Source: Ilumatobacter sp. (GTDB lineage: Bacteria > Actinomycetota > Acidimicrobiia > Acidimicrobiales > Ilumatobacteraceae). Taken from it: 51,584 nucleotides of DNA. The notes under the pieces are model-generated. The model worked only from the letters and a program-made list of their open reading frames with translations, did no database searches and was not told where the DNA came from. Below are positions 7,925 to 15,707 of the stretch, one piece after another. The first letter of the stretch is position 1. Every line of letters begins with the position of its first letter. The position numbers and the translations under genes were made by a program. The stretch covers positions 1 to 51,584 of the forward strand of contig JABDKP010000032.1 of assembly GCA_013002175.1 (NCBI GenBank), given 5' to 3'.

Positions 7925-9072
7925 GGTTCTCGATATCGGTCGAACGGGCGCGCCGACGCGCCGGCGTGAAGTGGTCGCACTACGGCGACGACGTCCTTGC
8001 GGCGTGGGTGGCCGACATGGACTACGACCCGCCACCAGCGGTGACCGCCGCGCTGCGCGGCCACCTGGAGCGGGGTGACCTCGGGTACGGGCTGATGGCC
8101 GCCGACCTGCCGGATGCCTACGCCGCGTTCCAGCAGCGTCACCACGGATGGACGCCCGACCCCGAGCGGGTGCGGGTGTTCACCAGTGCGCTTCACGGGT
8201 TGGAGGCGGCGATCTGGAACACGACCGAGCCGGGCGACGGCGTCGTCGTGTTCACGCCCGTGTACTACCCGTTCCTCGACGCGATCCGGGACAGCGGTCG
8301 CCGCCTCGTCGATGCCCCACTCGACCCTGACGGTTGGCGGATCGACGCCGACCGCCTCGACGCCGCGATCGACCCGACGACGCGGATCATCCTGTTCTGC
8401 AATCCGCACAACCCGACGGGCCGGGTCTTCGATGCAGACGAGGTCAACGCGGTCGCCGACGTCGCCGAGCGCCACGACCTGCTCGTGATCACCGACGAGA
8501 TCTGGGGCGAGCTGACGCACGGGCCGCTGCACCGTCCCCTGGCGACGTGCGACGAGCGGTTCGCCGGCCGACTGGTGACGCTCGGATCGGCGAGCAAGTC
8601 GTTCAACCTGGCGGGACTGCGGTGTGCGGTTGCCCACGTGGACCACTCTCCGCTCGAGCGCACCCTCGACTCGATGTCGGGCCACCTCCAGGGCGCGCCC
8701 AGCACCCTCGGTGTCGTCGGCACCCTGACCGCGTGGACCGCATGCGACGACTGGCTCGCCGCGGTGCGCACCGAGCTCACCGCCCGGCGCGACCAACTCG
8801 CCCGCCGGTTGGCCGCCGAGGCGCCGACCGTCGGCTTCGTCGCACCGGAAGCCACGTATCTCGGCTGGCTCGACTTCCGCACCACCGGGCTCGGCGACGA
8901 CCCGGCACGAGCGCTCCTGAAGCAGGGCGGCGTCGCGCTGTCGCAGGGACCGAAGTTCGGCACGGGCGGCCCGGGATTCGCCCGCGTCAACTTCGCGACG
9001 ACCGAGGAGATCCTCGACCATGTGATCGACCGCATCGTCGAGACCGTCGCCGCCGCCGACACCGTCACGTGA
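7909..9072 (+). CDS. PLP-dependent aminotransferase/C-S lyase, MalY/PatB class
   Basis: 387 residues from the GTG at 7909. Fold-type I aminotransferase features are clear: WVADMDYDPPPAV near the start (typical of MalY/PatB cystathionine beta-lyases), a conserved NPHNPTGRVF loop, the ITDEIW aspartate and the PLP lysine in GSASKSFNLAGL. Likely reactions are beta-elimination of cystathionine or another sulfur amino acid, or transamination. The family start would fall just before FSISVERAR; the only usual start codon there is GTG 7909, which lies within a palindrome related to the repeats of this window and has no good ribosome binding site. Function class is secure; the start is less so. Confidence 0.85.
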   Translation: MSGTTWFSISVERARRRAGVKWSHYGDDVLAAWVADMDYDPPPAVTAALRGHLERGDLGYGLMAADLPDAYAAFQQRHHGWTPDPERVRVFTSALHGLEAAIWNTTEPGDGVVVFTPVYYPFLDAIRDSGRRLVDAPLDPDGWRIDADRLDAAIDPTTRIILFCNPHNPTGRVFDADEVNAVADVAERHDLLVITDEIWGELTHGPLHRPLATCDERFAGRLVTLGSASKSFNLAGLRCAVAHVDHSPLERTLDSMSGHLQGAPSTLGVVGTLTAWTACDDWLAAVRTELTARRDQLARRLAAEAPTVGFVAPEATYLGWLDFRTTGLGDDPARALLKQGGVALSQGPKFGTGGPGFARVNFATTEEILDHVIDRIVETVAAADTVT

Positions 9073-9073
9073 C

Positions 9074-9122
9074 GTTCTGTGGACGGATCGGTGCGGAATC
9101 CGCATCACAACGTCCACAGAAC
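9074..9122. repeat. Nested inverted repeat after the aminotransferase gene
   Basis: Outer arms GTTCTGTGGACG (9074-9085) and CGTCCACAGAAC (9111-9122) match perfectly over 12 bases; inside lies another palindrome, TGCGGAATCCGCA (9092-9104). It starts two bases after the stop and could be a terminator, although no T-run follows. Confidence 0.75.
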
Positions 9123-9186
9123 TGCGAGGCGAGCGACTGCGAGGCCGGCGCGGGCCCGGCACCGCGTCGGGGCGGGAGCGCTTGGC

Positions 9187-9192
9187 TAACGT
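9187..9192 (+). promoter_or_regulatory. -10 hexamer TAACGT, leaderless-type
   Basis: Seven bases precede the GTG at 9200. This supports that start over the TTG at 9182. Confidence 0.5.
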
Positions 9193-9199
9193 CGGCCGC

Positions 9200-9439
9200 G
9201 TGACCACCGACCCCGAGGCGATTTCGCCCGACCTCGACTTTCGCGGGTCGCGGCGGCTGACCGGGGCCGAGGAATGGGTGTGGTATCTCGTCGCCGCGGT
9301 GACCTACATCGTCGCCGGGATCTGGCACAAGTGGCTGCTCAACTGGATCATCGGCCCCGTCTGGCTGGTCGTGATGATCTGCGTCGGGCCGCCGCTCGTC
9401 GACCGGGTACGAGCGGCGCTGCGGGGTCGGCGCCGATGA
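9200..9439 (+). CDS. Small membrane protein of unknown function
   Basis: 79 residues from GTG 9200; a TTG at 9182 is a less likely start because TAACGT lies between the two. About two hydrophobic segments are seen (EEWVWYLVAAVTYIVAGIW and LLNWIIGPVWLVVMICVG), with a basic C-terminus RAALRGRRR. I do not recognise the family. The stop overlaps the ATG of the next gene, so it is co-translated with a larger membrane protein and may assist it. Confidence 0.65.
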   Translation: MTTDPEAISPDLDFRGSRRLTGAEEWVWYLVAAVTYIVAGIWHKWLLNWIIGPVWLVVMICVGPPLVDRVRAALRGRRR

Positions 9440-10368
9440 GTTGGGCGGCCCACCAGTTCGAGGTCTACGCCGTCCAAGCGCACCTGCCGAAGAAGATGAT
9501 CGGCAAGGTCAGCTTCTGGGCGATCTTCCTCGGCGACTTCACCCCCGACTTCCTGTCGAAGTTCTGGGTGTACGGCTTCACGATCAACGGCACCCGCTAC
9601 GGCGCCGAGATCCCGCACCAGTGGCACCGCGGGTTCCCCGGGATGGGGTTCACGCACACGCTGTTCTTCGGGCTGCTGATCGCGGCCGGTTTCTGGCTGT
9701 GGAAACGCAACCGCGCCTTCGTCATCGGCTACGCGCTGGGCTACGCGGCGCATGCGTTGACCGACATCAACGACTCGGTCGGGGTGATGCTGCTGTTCCC
9801 GTTCACGACGCTGAACTGGACGTCGGAGACATGGGCCTACGCGGCGACCGTCGATGGCGGCAAGTACCTCGACGGCGCGGCCTACTACTCCAGCCTCGGC
9901 TTGGTGATGGACGTGTTCTGGTTGATCGTCGTGTGCTTCTCGTGGCGGGTGCTGACCCGCGAGCACTGGCGGACCCGCGTCGTGCCCGCCGACGCTCGCA
10001 TCTGGGCGTTCTGCGGCAAGTACCTCCCCGAGCGCGGCCTCCTCGCGCTGTACCGGGCGACGTTCTTCTACGGCGTGTGCCGGATGATCTCCTGGAGTGC
10101 GTGGGCGCACCTCGTGGCGCGTCCCGTGATCGACGGCGTCGAGCGGGTCGGGTACCCGTTCGATCTGTCGTGGAACGGCCCGTACTGGCTGGCGGCGCGC
10201 TCATTGCCGCATGTCAACCCGTGGCTCGCCTACCCGGTGGCGCTCGCGCTGTTGGCCGGCGTCTACGTCGCGGCGATCAGGCTGTGGGAGCCGATGGGGC
10301 GTGCGGAGTCCGAGCGGCGTTCGCGCAGCGGCACCCAGGATGCGTCGGGCGTCCACGACTCCGCCTGA
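9436..10368 (+). CDS. Membrane protein, YdjM-like metal-dependent hydrolase type
   Basis: 310 residues. It starts within the stop of the small membrane protein. It has several hydrophobic segments and conserved-looking polar motifs near them: LGDFTPDF, QWHRGFPGMGFTHT and AHALTDINDS. His and Asp residues placed this way recall the YdjM/LexA-regulated 'membrane-bound metal-dependent hydrolase' family, where they are proposed to bind metal. This match is from memory of the motif layout and is moderate. The C-terminus is soluble and overlaps the 3' end of a convergent gene by about 100 bases. Confidence 0.65.
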   Translation: MSWAAHQFEVYAVQAHLPKKMIGKVSFWAIFLGDFTPDFLSKFWVYGFTINGTRYGAEIPHQWHRGFPGMGFTHTLFFGLLIAAGFWLWKRNRAFVIGYALGYAAHALTDINDSVGVMLLFPFTTLNWTSETWAYAATVDGGKYLDGAAYYSSLGLVMDVFWLIVVCFSWRVLTREHWRTRVVPADARIWAFCGKYLPERGLLALYRATFFYGVCRMISWSAWAHLVARPVIDGVERVGYPFDLSWNGPYWLAARSLPHVNPWLAYPVALALLAGVYVAAIRLWEPMGRAESERRSRSGTQDASGVHDSA

Positions 10369-10577
10369 GCGACGACGTCCGCGCCGAGCACCTCGACCGG
10401 GTCCAGGTCGAGCGCCCGCAGGAAGGCGACCGTGCGCACGTCGTGGGCGACCGGGTCGGGTTCGGGCGCCAGGCCGACCGAGGCGAGCGCGCGATGGACC
10501 CGCGGCGTGAGGACATACCCGGCGACCCCCGCCCAGGCAACCGCTGCTTCGGCGTTGGAGATGCAGGTGGCGCACAT
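10263..10577 (-). CDS. Hypothetical protein, 104 residues
   Basis: I do not recognise the family. It starts MCATCISNAEAAVAW, with a CxxC pair near the N-terminus and an alanine-rich hydrophobic stretch. Support for it being a gene: a TACGCT hexamer lies six bases before its ATG on the minus strand, matching the leaderless pattern of many genes here, and without it 10369-10577 would be empty. Against: its last third overlaps the 3' end of the convergent membrane-protein gene. Confidence 0.5.
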   Translation of the reverse strand: MCATCISNAEAAVAWAGVAGYVLTPRVHRALASVGLAPEPDPVAHDVRTVAFLRALDLDPVEVLGADVVAQAESWTPDASWVPLRERRSDSARPIGSHSLIAAT

Positions 10578-10583
10578 GCCGCG

Positions 10584-10589
10584 AGCGTA
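10584..10589 (-). promoter_or_regulatory. -10 hexamer TACGCT, leaderless-type
   Basis: Minus strand, six bases before the ATG at 10577. Confidence 0.45.
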
Positions 10590-10671
10590 CCGCGCGCGGG
10601 CCCGCCGGTCGTTGTGGTCCGACTCAGCCGCCTGCCCAGGCGGGTGCTACGACTGGGAGGGAAGGGGGAAC

Positions 10672-12231
10672 ATGGACGTCACCGGATTGATGGCGCAGTC
10701 GGCACGGTTGAACGCCGACCGACTGGCGGTGATCCACGGCGAACGCCGGCTGACGTTCGGCGAGGCGTGGTCGCGTGGACTGCGCCTCGCGAACGCACTG
10801 CTCGGTCTGGGCATCCGGCCGGGCGACCGTGTCGGCGTGCTCGAGGACAACTCGATCGAGGCGCAGGACTTCTTCGCCGGTGCGGCGGCGGCGGGACTGG
10901 TGCGCGTCCCGCTGTACGCGCGCAATTCCCCGGGAGCGCATCTCCACATGCTCGCCCACACCGGTTGCCGCGCCGTCGTGGTGGCGGAGCAGTACGCCCA
11001 CGAGGTCGACGCGATCCGCCACGAGCTGCCCGACGTCGAGCACGTGATCGTTCGCGATGCCGCGTACGAGGAGTGGCTCGCCGGCCATCCCGACACCGAC
11101 CCCGCCGTCGCGATCGACCCGGACGACTGGTTCATCATCCGCCACACCGGTGGCACGACCGGCCGATCGAAGGGCGTCGCGTACTCGCATCGCTCGTGGC
11201 TCGCCGCAGGGCGCGACTGGTTCTACAACTTCCCGCCGATGCAGGCGGGTGACCGCTGTCTGCACGTCGGCCCGATCTCCCACGGGTCCGGCTACCTGTA
11301 CACGCCGACCTGGCTGAGCGGCGGAACCAACGTGCTGCTCGACCACTTCGACCCGGCAGCCACGATCGCCGTGATGGAGCGCGAGCGGATCGGGTACATG
11401 TTCGCCGTCCCCGCGATGCTCAACGCGCTCGCCCACGAGCCGAGCGCCGGTGGGCGTGACTGGTCGGCGCTGAAGGTGCTCCAGGTCGGCGGGGCCCCGG
11501 TCGCCGACGACACGGCACTGCTCGGGCGCGACGTCTTCGGCGCCGTGCTGTACCAGGGCTTCGGCCAGACCGAGGCGTTGCCGGTGTGCATGATGGGTCC
11601 CGACGAGTGGTTCGCCGACGTCGAGGGGTCGCAGCCGCTGCGCTCGACCGGGCGCGCCCTTCCGTTCGTGTCGCTGCAGATCCGCGATCCCGACGATCCG
11701 GCGGTCGAGTTGCCGATCGGGGAGGAGGGTGAGATCGCCGTGCGCTGCGACGGACAGATGACCGGCTACTGGAACGACCCGGTCGCCACCGCCGAGCGGA
11801 TCACCGCCGACGGTTTCGTGTTGAGCGGTGACATCGGCCGCCTCGATCGCAACGGCTACCTGTACGTGATGGACCGCAAGGACGACATGATCATCTCCGG
11901 CGGGTTCAACATCTGGCCGGCCGAGTTGGAGAATGTGATCGCCGACCATCCCGCGGTGGTCGAAGTGGCGGTGTTCGCCGTCCCCGACGACCGCTGGGGC
12001 GAGACCCCGATGGCGGTGTGCGCGGTCGCCGACGGCGTCGACACGGGCGACACCGCCGTCGCTGAGGAGATCCGCGCGCTCTGCGCCGACCGTCTGGGCT
12101 CGTACAAGAAGCCGACGCACGTCGAGCTGAGCGCGACGCCGCTGCCCAAGAGCCCGGTCGGCAAGATCCAGCGGAAGGTGCTGCGCGAGCCGTACTGGTC
12201 GGCGCAGGACCGGCGGGTCGCCGGGACCTGA
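10672..12231 (+). CDS. AMP-forming acyl-CoA synthetase (fatty-acid or aryl-CoA ligase)
   Basis: 519 residues. The ATP/AMP-binding motif HTGGTTGRSKGV (about residue 157), the YQGFGQTEA motif, the hinge around SGDIGRLDRNGYLYVMDR, and the C-terminal catalytic lysine in SPVGKIQRK are all present. The enzyme adenylates a carboxylic acid and transfers it to CoA. The lack of a signal sequence fits a cytosolic enzyme. Chain length or aromatic specificity cannot be told. A strong GGGAGG-GAAGGGGG ribosome binding region precedes the ATG, unlike the many leaderless genes here. It is convergent with the cyclopropane synthase gene. Confidence 0.9.
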   Translation: MDVTGLMAQSARLNADRLAVIHGERRLTFGEAWSRGLRLANALLGLGIRPGDRVGVLEDNSIEAQDFFAGAAAAGLVRVPLYARNSPGAHLHMLAHTGCRAVVVAEQYAHEVDAIRHELPDVEHVIVRDAAYEEWLAGHPDTDPAVAIDPDDWFIIRHTGGTTGRSKGVAYSHRSWLAAGRDWFYNFPPMQAGDRCLHVGPISHGSGYLYTPTWLSGGTNVLLDHFDPAATIAVMERERIGYMFAVPAMLNALAHEPSAGGRDWSALKVLQVGGAPVADDTALLGRDVFGAVLYQGFGQTEALPVCMMGPDEWFADVEGSQPLRSTGRALPFVSLQIRDPDDPAVELPIGEEGEIAVRCDGQMTGYWNDPVATAERITADGFVLSGDIGRLDRNGYLYVMDRKDDMIISGGFNIWPAELENVIADHPAVVEVAVFAVPDDRWGETPMAVCAVADGVDTGDTAVAEEIRALCADRLGSYKKPTHVELSATPLPKSPVGKIQRKVLREPYWSAQDRRVAGT

Positions 12232-12254
12232 CCCCGGTCGCGGCCCGCGCGGCG

Positions 12255-13547
12255 TCAGCCCCAGTCGGCCCGTGTCGCCGGCATCAGACTGCGACCTTCG
12301 GCCGCTTTCACGCCGAGCGTCTGGTACAGCTGCAGCCCACCGTCGTAGAAGCCGTTGATCGACCCCGACATGTAGAGCTGCCACACCCGCGCCCGGCGCT
12401 CGCCGACCAACCCGATGGCCGCCTCCCAGTCGGCTTCGAGGTTGGCAACCCAGCAGTCGAGCGTCGTCGCGTAGTGCTCGCGCAGGTTCTCGACGTCGCG
12501 CACCTCGAACCCGGCCGCCTGCATCGCCAGGATCGTGTCGGCGAGGTCGAGCAGTTCACCGTCGGGAAACACGTACCGACCGACGAAGCTCCGGCTGCTC
12601 AGCTTCGACCCGCCGATCGATCCGATCGCGTGGTTCATCATCCTGCCGCCCGGCCGCAACTGCCCCCACAGACCGGTGAAGTACTGCTCCATTCGCTTCT
12701 TGCCGACGTGTTCGGCCATCCCGATCGAGCTGATCGCGTCGTACGGCCCGTCGCCGACCTCGCGGTAGTCCTGGATGCGGATCTCGACACGGTCGCCCAT
12801 GCCCGCCTCCGCCACCCGCTTGCGTGCCAACCGCGCCTGCTCGTCGCTGATCGTGACCCCGACGACGTCGACGTCGTACGTGCTCGCGGCATGGATCGCC
12901 ATCGACCCCCACCCGCAACCGACGTCGAGCAGTCGCGGGCGCACGCCGTCCTGTCGGCGGCCGGCCTCACCGAGGCCGAGTTTGCGGCAGATCAGATCAT
13001 GCTTGGCAGCCTGTGCCGCTGCGAGGTCGGTGTCGGGCGTGACGAAACGTGCGCAGGAGTACGTCATCGACGGGCCGAGCACGAGCGCATAGAAGTCGTT
13101 GCCGACGTCGTAGTGGTGGCTGACCGCGTCCTTGTCCCGGCTGATCGAATGCCGGAGCCCGCGGGGATTGTGCTCCTCGGGCGGCGGGGGCAGCGGGGCT
13201 CCGATGACCCCGAGCTTGCGGGCGGTGTCGGCGACGACCGGCAGCGCGGCGAGACCGACGCCGACGTCGCCGGGCATCGCGGTCTGCAGCGCGCGGAGCA
13301 CGCGGGCGACGTTGCCCTCGATGTCGACGTCGCCGACCACGAACGCCCGCCCGAACCCGAGCTCGCCCGGCGCCCAGACGATGCGGCGCAGCGCGTCGGC
13401 GGACCGGATCGCGAGCGTGCCGGGCGCATCCTCGGGCCCGAACGAGCTGCCGTCCCAGAACTCGAACCGCACCGGCGGTGCACCCTTCAGCACCGCCGTG
13501 ATCATCGGCTCCATCGTGTCGGCCGCGCTCGCGTCGTTCGTCCCCAT
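12255..13547 (-). CDS. cfa: Cyclopropane-fatty-acyl-phospholipid synthase (SAM-dependent)
   Basis: 430 residues. The N-terminal domain is followed by DKDAVSHHYDVGNDFY and MTYSCARF, classic CFA synthase/mycolic acid methyltransferase motifs, then the SAM-binding LLDVGCGWGSMAIHAA and the GMAEHVGKKRMEQYF stretch. The enzyme adds a methylene (or methyl) group from SAM to a double bond in membrane lipid acyl chains. The ATG at 13547 has a clear TTGGAGG ribosome binding site 5 bases upstream; a longer frame begins further out but lacks one. It is divergent from a quinone-reductase-like gene. Confidence 0.92.
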   Translation of the reverse strand: MGTNDASAADTMEPMITAVLKGAPPVRFEFWDGSSFGPEDAPGTLAIRSADALRRIVWAPGELGFGRAFVVGDVDIEGNVARVLRALQTAMPGDVGVGLAALPVVADTARKLGVIGAPLPPPPEEHNPRGLRHSISRDKDAVSHHYDVGNDFYALVLGPSMTYSCARFVTPDTDLAAAQAAKHDLICRKLGLGEAGRRQDGVRPRLLDVGCGWGSMAIHAASTYDVDVVGVTISDEQARLARKRVAEAGMGDRVEIRIQDYREVGDGPYDAISSIGMAEHVGKKRMEQYFTGLWGQLRPGGRMMNHAIGSIGGSKLSSRSFVGRYVFPDGELLDLADTILAMQAAGFEVRDVENLREHYATTLDCWVANLEADWEAAIGLVGERRARVWQLYMSGSINGFYDGGLQLYQTLGVKAAEGRSLMPATRADWG

Positions 13548-13684
13548 GCTCAACCTCCAACCCTGCACCTGCGACCTGCAACCGTCGCATCGCATGTGTC
13601 CTGCGTGTTCATCCTAGGACAGTGCCGCGGCGACGGTCCGGTCCGGCGTCGTCGCCCGGCCGGATCTCGACGCCCCGCGTCGCG

Positions 13685-13690
13685 TACGGT
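13685..13690 (+). promoter_or_regulatory. -10 hexamer TACGGT, leaderless-type
   Basis: Six bases before the ATG at 13697; same hexamer as at 861. Confidence 0.5.
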
Positions 13691-13696
13691 GCGCAG

Positions 13697-14677
13697 ATGA
13701 AGATCTGGCGACTGAAGGAGCTCGGCGACCCACGGGACCAACTCGAGCTGGTCGACGAGCCGCCACCGGAACCGGGCGCCGGGGAGGTGTTGATCGACAT
13801 CGAGGCGGTCGGCGTGGCCTTTCCGGACGTGCTCCAGTGTCGCGGGATGTACCAGATCAAGACCGGCCCGGGCTTCACGCCCGGCGGCGAGTCGTGCGGC
13901 ACGATCGTCGCGCTCGGGCCCGACGTCGAGGAGACCGCCGACGTCGCGGTCGGCAGGCGGGTGGTGTTCCTCGGCAGCGGCGGCCTCGCCGAGCAGGTGA
14001 CCCATCCGGCCGCAGGTGTGTTCCCGGTCCCCGACGGAGTGGCATCCGAGACGGCCGCGGCGATCCCGATCAACTACTGCACCACGCTCTACGCGCTGCG
14101 CGAGCGGGCCGGGCTGCAGGCCGGCGAGTCGGTGCTCATCACCGGCGCGGCGGGCGGCACCGGCACCGCCGCGATCCAGCTGGCGAAGGCGATGGGTGCG
14201 CGCACGATCGCGATCGCCGGCGGTGAGACGAAGGTCGAGCTCGTCCGGGAGATCGGCGCCGACGTGGTGATCGATCACCGGCAGACCCCGGACTGGGTGG
14301 ACGCCGTGCGCGAGGCGAGCGGCGGGGGCGTCGACGTCGCCTACGACCCGGTCGGCGGCGACACGTTCCACCAGGTGCGCCGCTGCATGGGCTGGGACGG
14401 CCGACTCCTGGTGATCGGTTTCGTCGCCGGCATCCCCGAGGTCAAGACGAACCACGCGCTGCTCAAGAGCTACGCGATCGTCGGCGTCCACTGGGGCGCC
14501 TCGCTCGGCCGGTTCCCCGACTCGCTGCGCGAGCAGATGACGACGCTGCTCGACATGGCTGCGGCGGGCACGATCGACCCGCCGCTGTACCCGCCGTACC
14601 CGTTCGAGGACGCGGCGACGGCGCTCCAGGACCTCGCCGACCGCACGACCCACGGCAAGGTCGTCGTGAAGCGCTGA
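13697..14677 (+). CDS. Zinc-independent quinone oxidoreductase, MDR superfamily (NADPH:quinone reductase-like)
   Basis: 326 residues. A GroES-like N-terminal domain (VAFPDVLQCRGMYQ, PGGESCGTI) is followed by a Rossmann domain with GAAGGTGTAAIQLAKAMGA and VAYDPVGGDTF, typical of the QOR branch. No zinc-binding cysteine set is visible. It reduces quinones or enones with NADPH. Neighbours suggest a lipid-related role, but the substrate is unknown. The start is fixed by MKIWRL and the TACGGT hexamer six bases upstream. It is convergent, with a 6-base gap, with a homocysteine methyltransferase gene. Confidence 0.9.
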   Translation: MKIWRLKELGDPRDQLELVDEPPPEPGAGEVLIDIEAVGVAFPDVLQCRGMYQIKTGPGFTPGGESCGTIVALGPDVEETADVAVGRRVVFLGSGGLAEQVTHPAAGVFPVPDGVASETAAAIPINYCTTLYALRERAGLQAGESVLITGAAGGTGTAAIQLAKAMGARTIAIAGGETKVELVREIGADVVIDHRQTPDWVDAVREASGGGVDVAYDPVGGDTFHQVRRCMGWDGRLLVIGFVAGIPEVKTNHALLKSYAIVGVHWGASLGRFPDSLREQMTTLLDMAAAGTIDPPLYPPYPFEDAATALQDLADRTTHGKVVVKR

Positions 14678-14683
14678 CCCCGG

Positions 14684-15592
14684 TCAGAGAAAGCGCCGGG
14701 CAAGCTCGGCGATGTGCTCGGGGTACATGTCGCAGCACCCGCCGACGATCGTCGCGCCGCCGGCGATCCACTCGCCGACGATGTCGGCGTACCGGTGCGG
14801 CGTGAGGTCGTCGCGCCGTTCCAGGATGACGGCGTTGGCCGCGTAGCCGTCGTCGCGTGACTCGGGGAAGGCGTTGGCGTATGCGCCGGTGCGGACGTCG
14901 AGCCCCGCCGCGTGGAGCCCCGCCGCCAGCACATCGAGGGCCGGCCCGATCTGTTCCGGCAACGCGCAGTTGAACAGCGCCGCCTCGACGAGGTCGTCGT
15001 GGTCGTCGATCGTCGAGATCACGTCGTCGATCGATTCGCCCGAGCGCAGCGTGATGGTGTCGTCGGCCCACCGCTCGGGGAGGGTGAACGACGCCCACAA
15101 CGGCTTGCCGGCGCCGCCGGCGGCGACGACATTGGCGATCGCCTCCAGTTCGGCGACGGTGCTGAGCGTCTCGGTCAGCCACAGGTCGACGTGCGGCGCG
15201 AGCGCACTGACGATCATCCGGTAGAGCGCAGGCGCCCGCACCGGGTCGAACTGATCCGGCTCGTACGACCCGAACAGCGGGGGCAACGAGCCGGCGACGA
15301 GGACGTCGCGGTCGGCCCCGTCGGCGGCCTGGCGGGCGAGCCGGCCGGCGAGGGCCGTCAGCTCGGCCCCGCGTGTGGCGATCATCTCGTCGCCGAGGTG
15401 GTAGGGCACGACCGCGTAGTTGTTGGTGATGATCACCTCGGCGCCGGCATCGATGAAATTGGTGTGGGCGCGGACGACCATCTCCGGCGCCTCGTTCAGC
15501 GCCAGCGCAGACCATTCCGGCTGCCGGAACGGCGCGCCGATGCGTCGTAGTTCCTTGCCCATGCCTCCATCGAGGAGCGTGGTCGCGTTCAT
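14684..15592 (-). CDS. Homocysteine S-methyltransferase family protein
   Basis: 302 residues. The barrel begins LLDGGMGKELRRIG, includes NFIDAGAEVIITNNYAV, and carries the three zinc cysteines expected: NCALPEQ, then the pair in VGGCCDMYPEHI. Zinc activates a thiol for methylation; MmuM/BHMT-like members use S-methylmethionine, SAM or betaine. Given the methyl-transfer cluster further on, a betaine-type donor is possible but not shown. A TAGGGT hexamer lies nine bases upstream of the ATG. Confidence 0.88.
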   Translation of the reverse strand: MNATTLLDGGMGKELRRIGAPFRQPEWSALALNEAPEMVVRAHTNFIDAGAEVIITNNYAVVPYHLGDEMIATRGAELTALAGRLARQAADGADRDVLVAGSLPPLFGSYEPDQFDPVRAPALYRMIVSALAPHVDLWLTETLSTVAELEAIANVVAAGGAGKPLWASFTLPERWADDTITLRSGESIDDVISTIDDHDDLVEAALFNCALPEQIGPALDVLAAGLHAAGLDVRTGAYANAFPESRDDGYAANAVILERRDDLTPHRYADIVGEWIAGGATIVGGCCDMYPEHIAELARRFL

Positions 15593-15601
15593 CGGGCGCC
15601 G

Positions 15602-15607
15602 ACCCTA
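15602..15607 (-). promoter_or_regulatory. -10 hexamer TAGGGT
   Basis: Minus strand, nine bases before the ATG at 15592. Confidence 0.4.
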
Positions 15608-15707
15608 TGCGACCGTGGGCCGTTGCCAACATCCGGCGACCCCGTGCGGCGCGTGAAATCGCGAGGCGTCGATCCCGGCATGCCGCCGATGCACCAAGAT
15701 GGGTTCG

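Noticed and set aside
12232..12254. Terminator between the convergent acyl-CoA synthetase and cyclopropane synthase genes
   Set aside because: The 23-base gap is GC-rich without a credible stem-loop.
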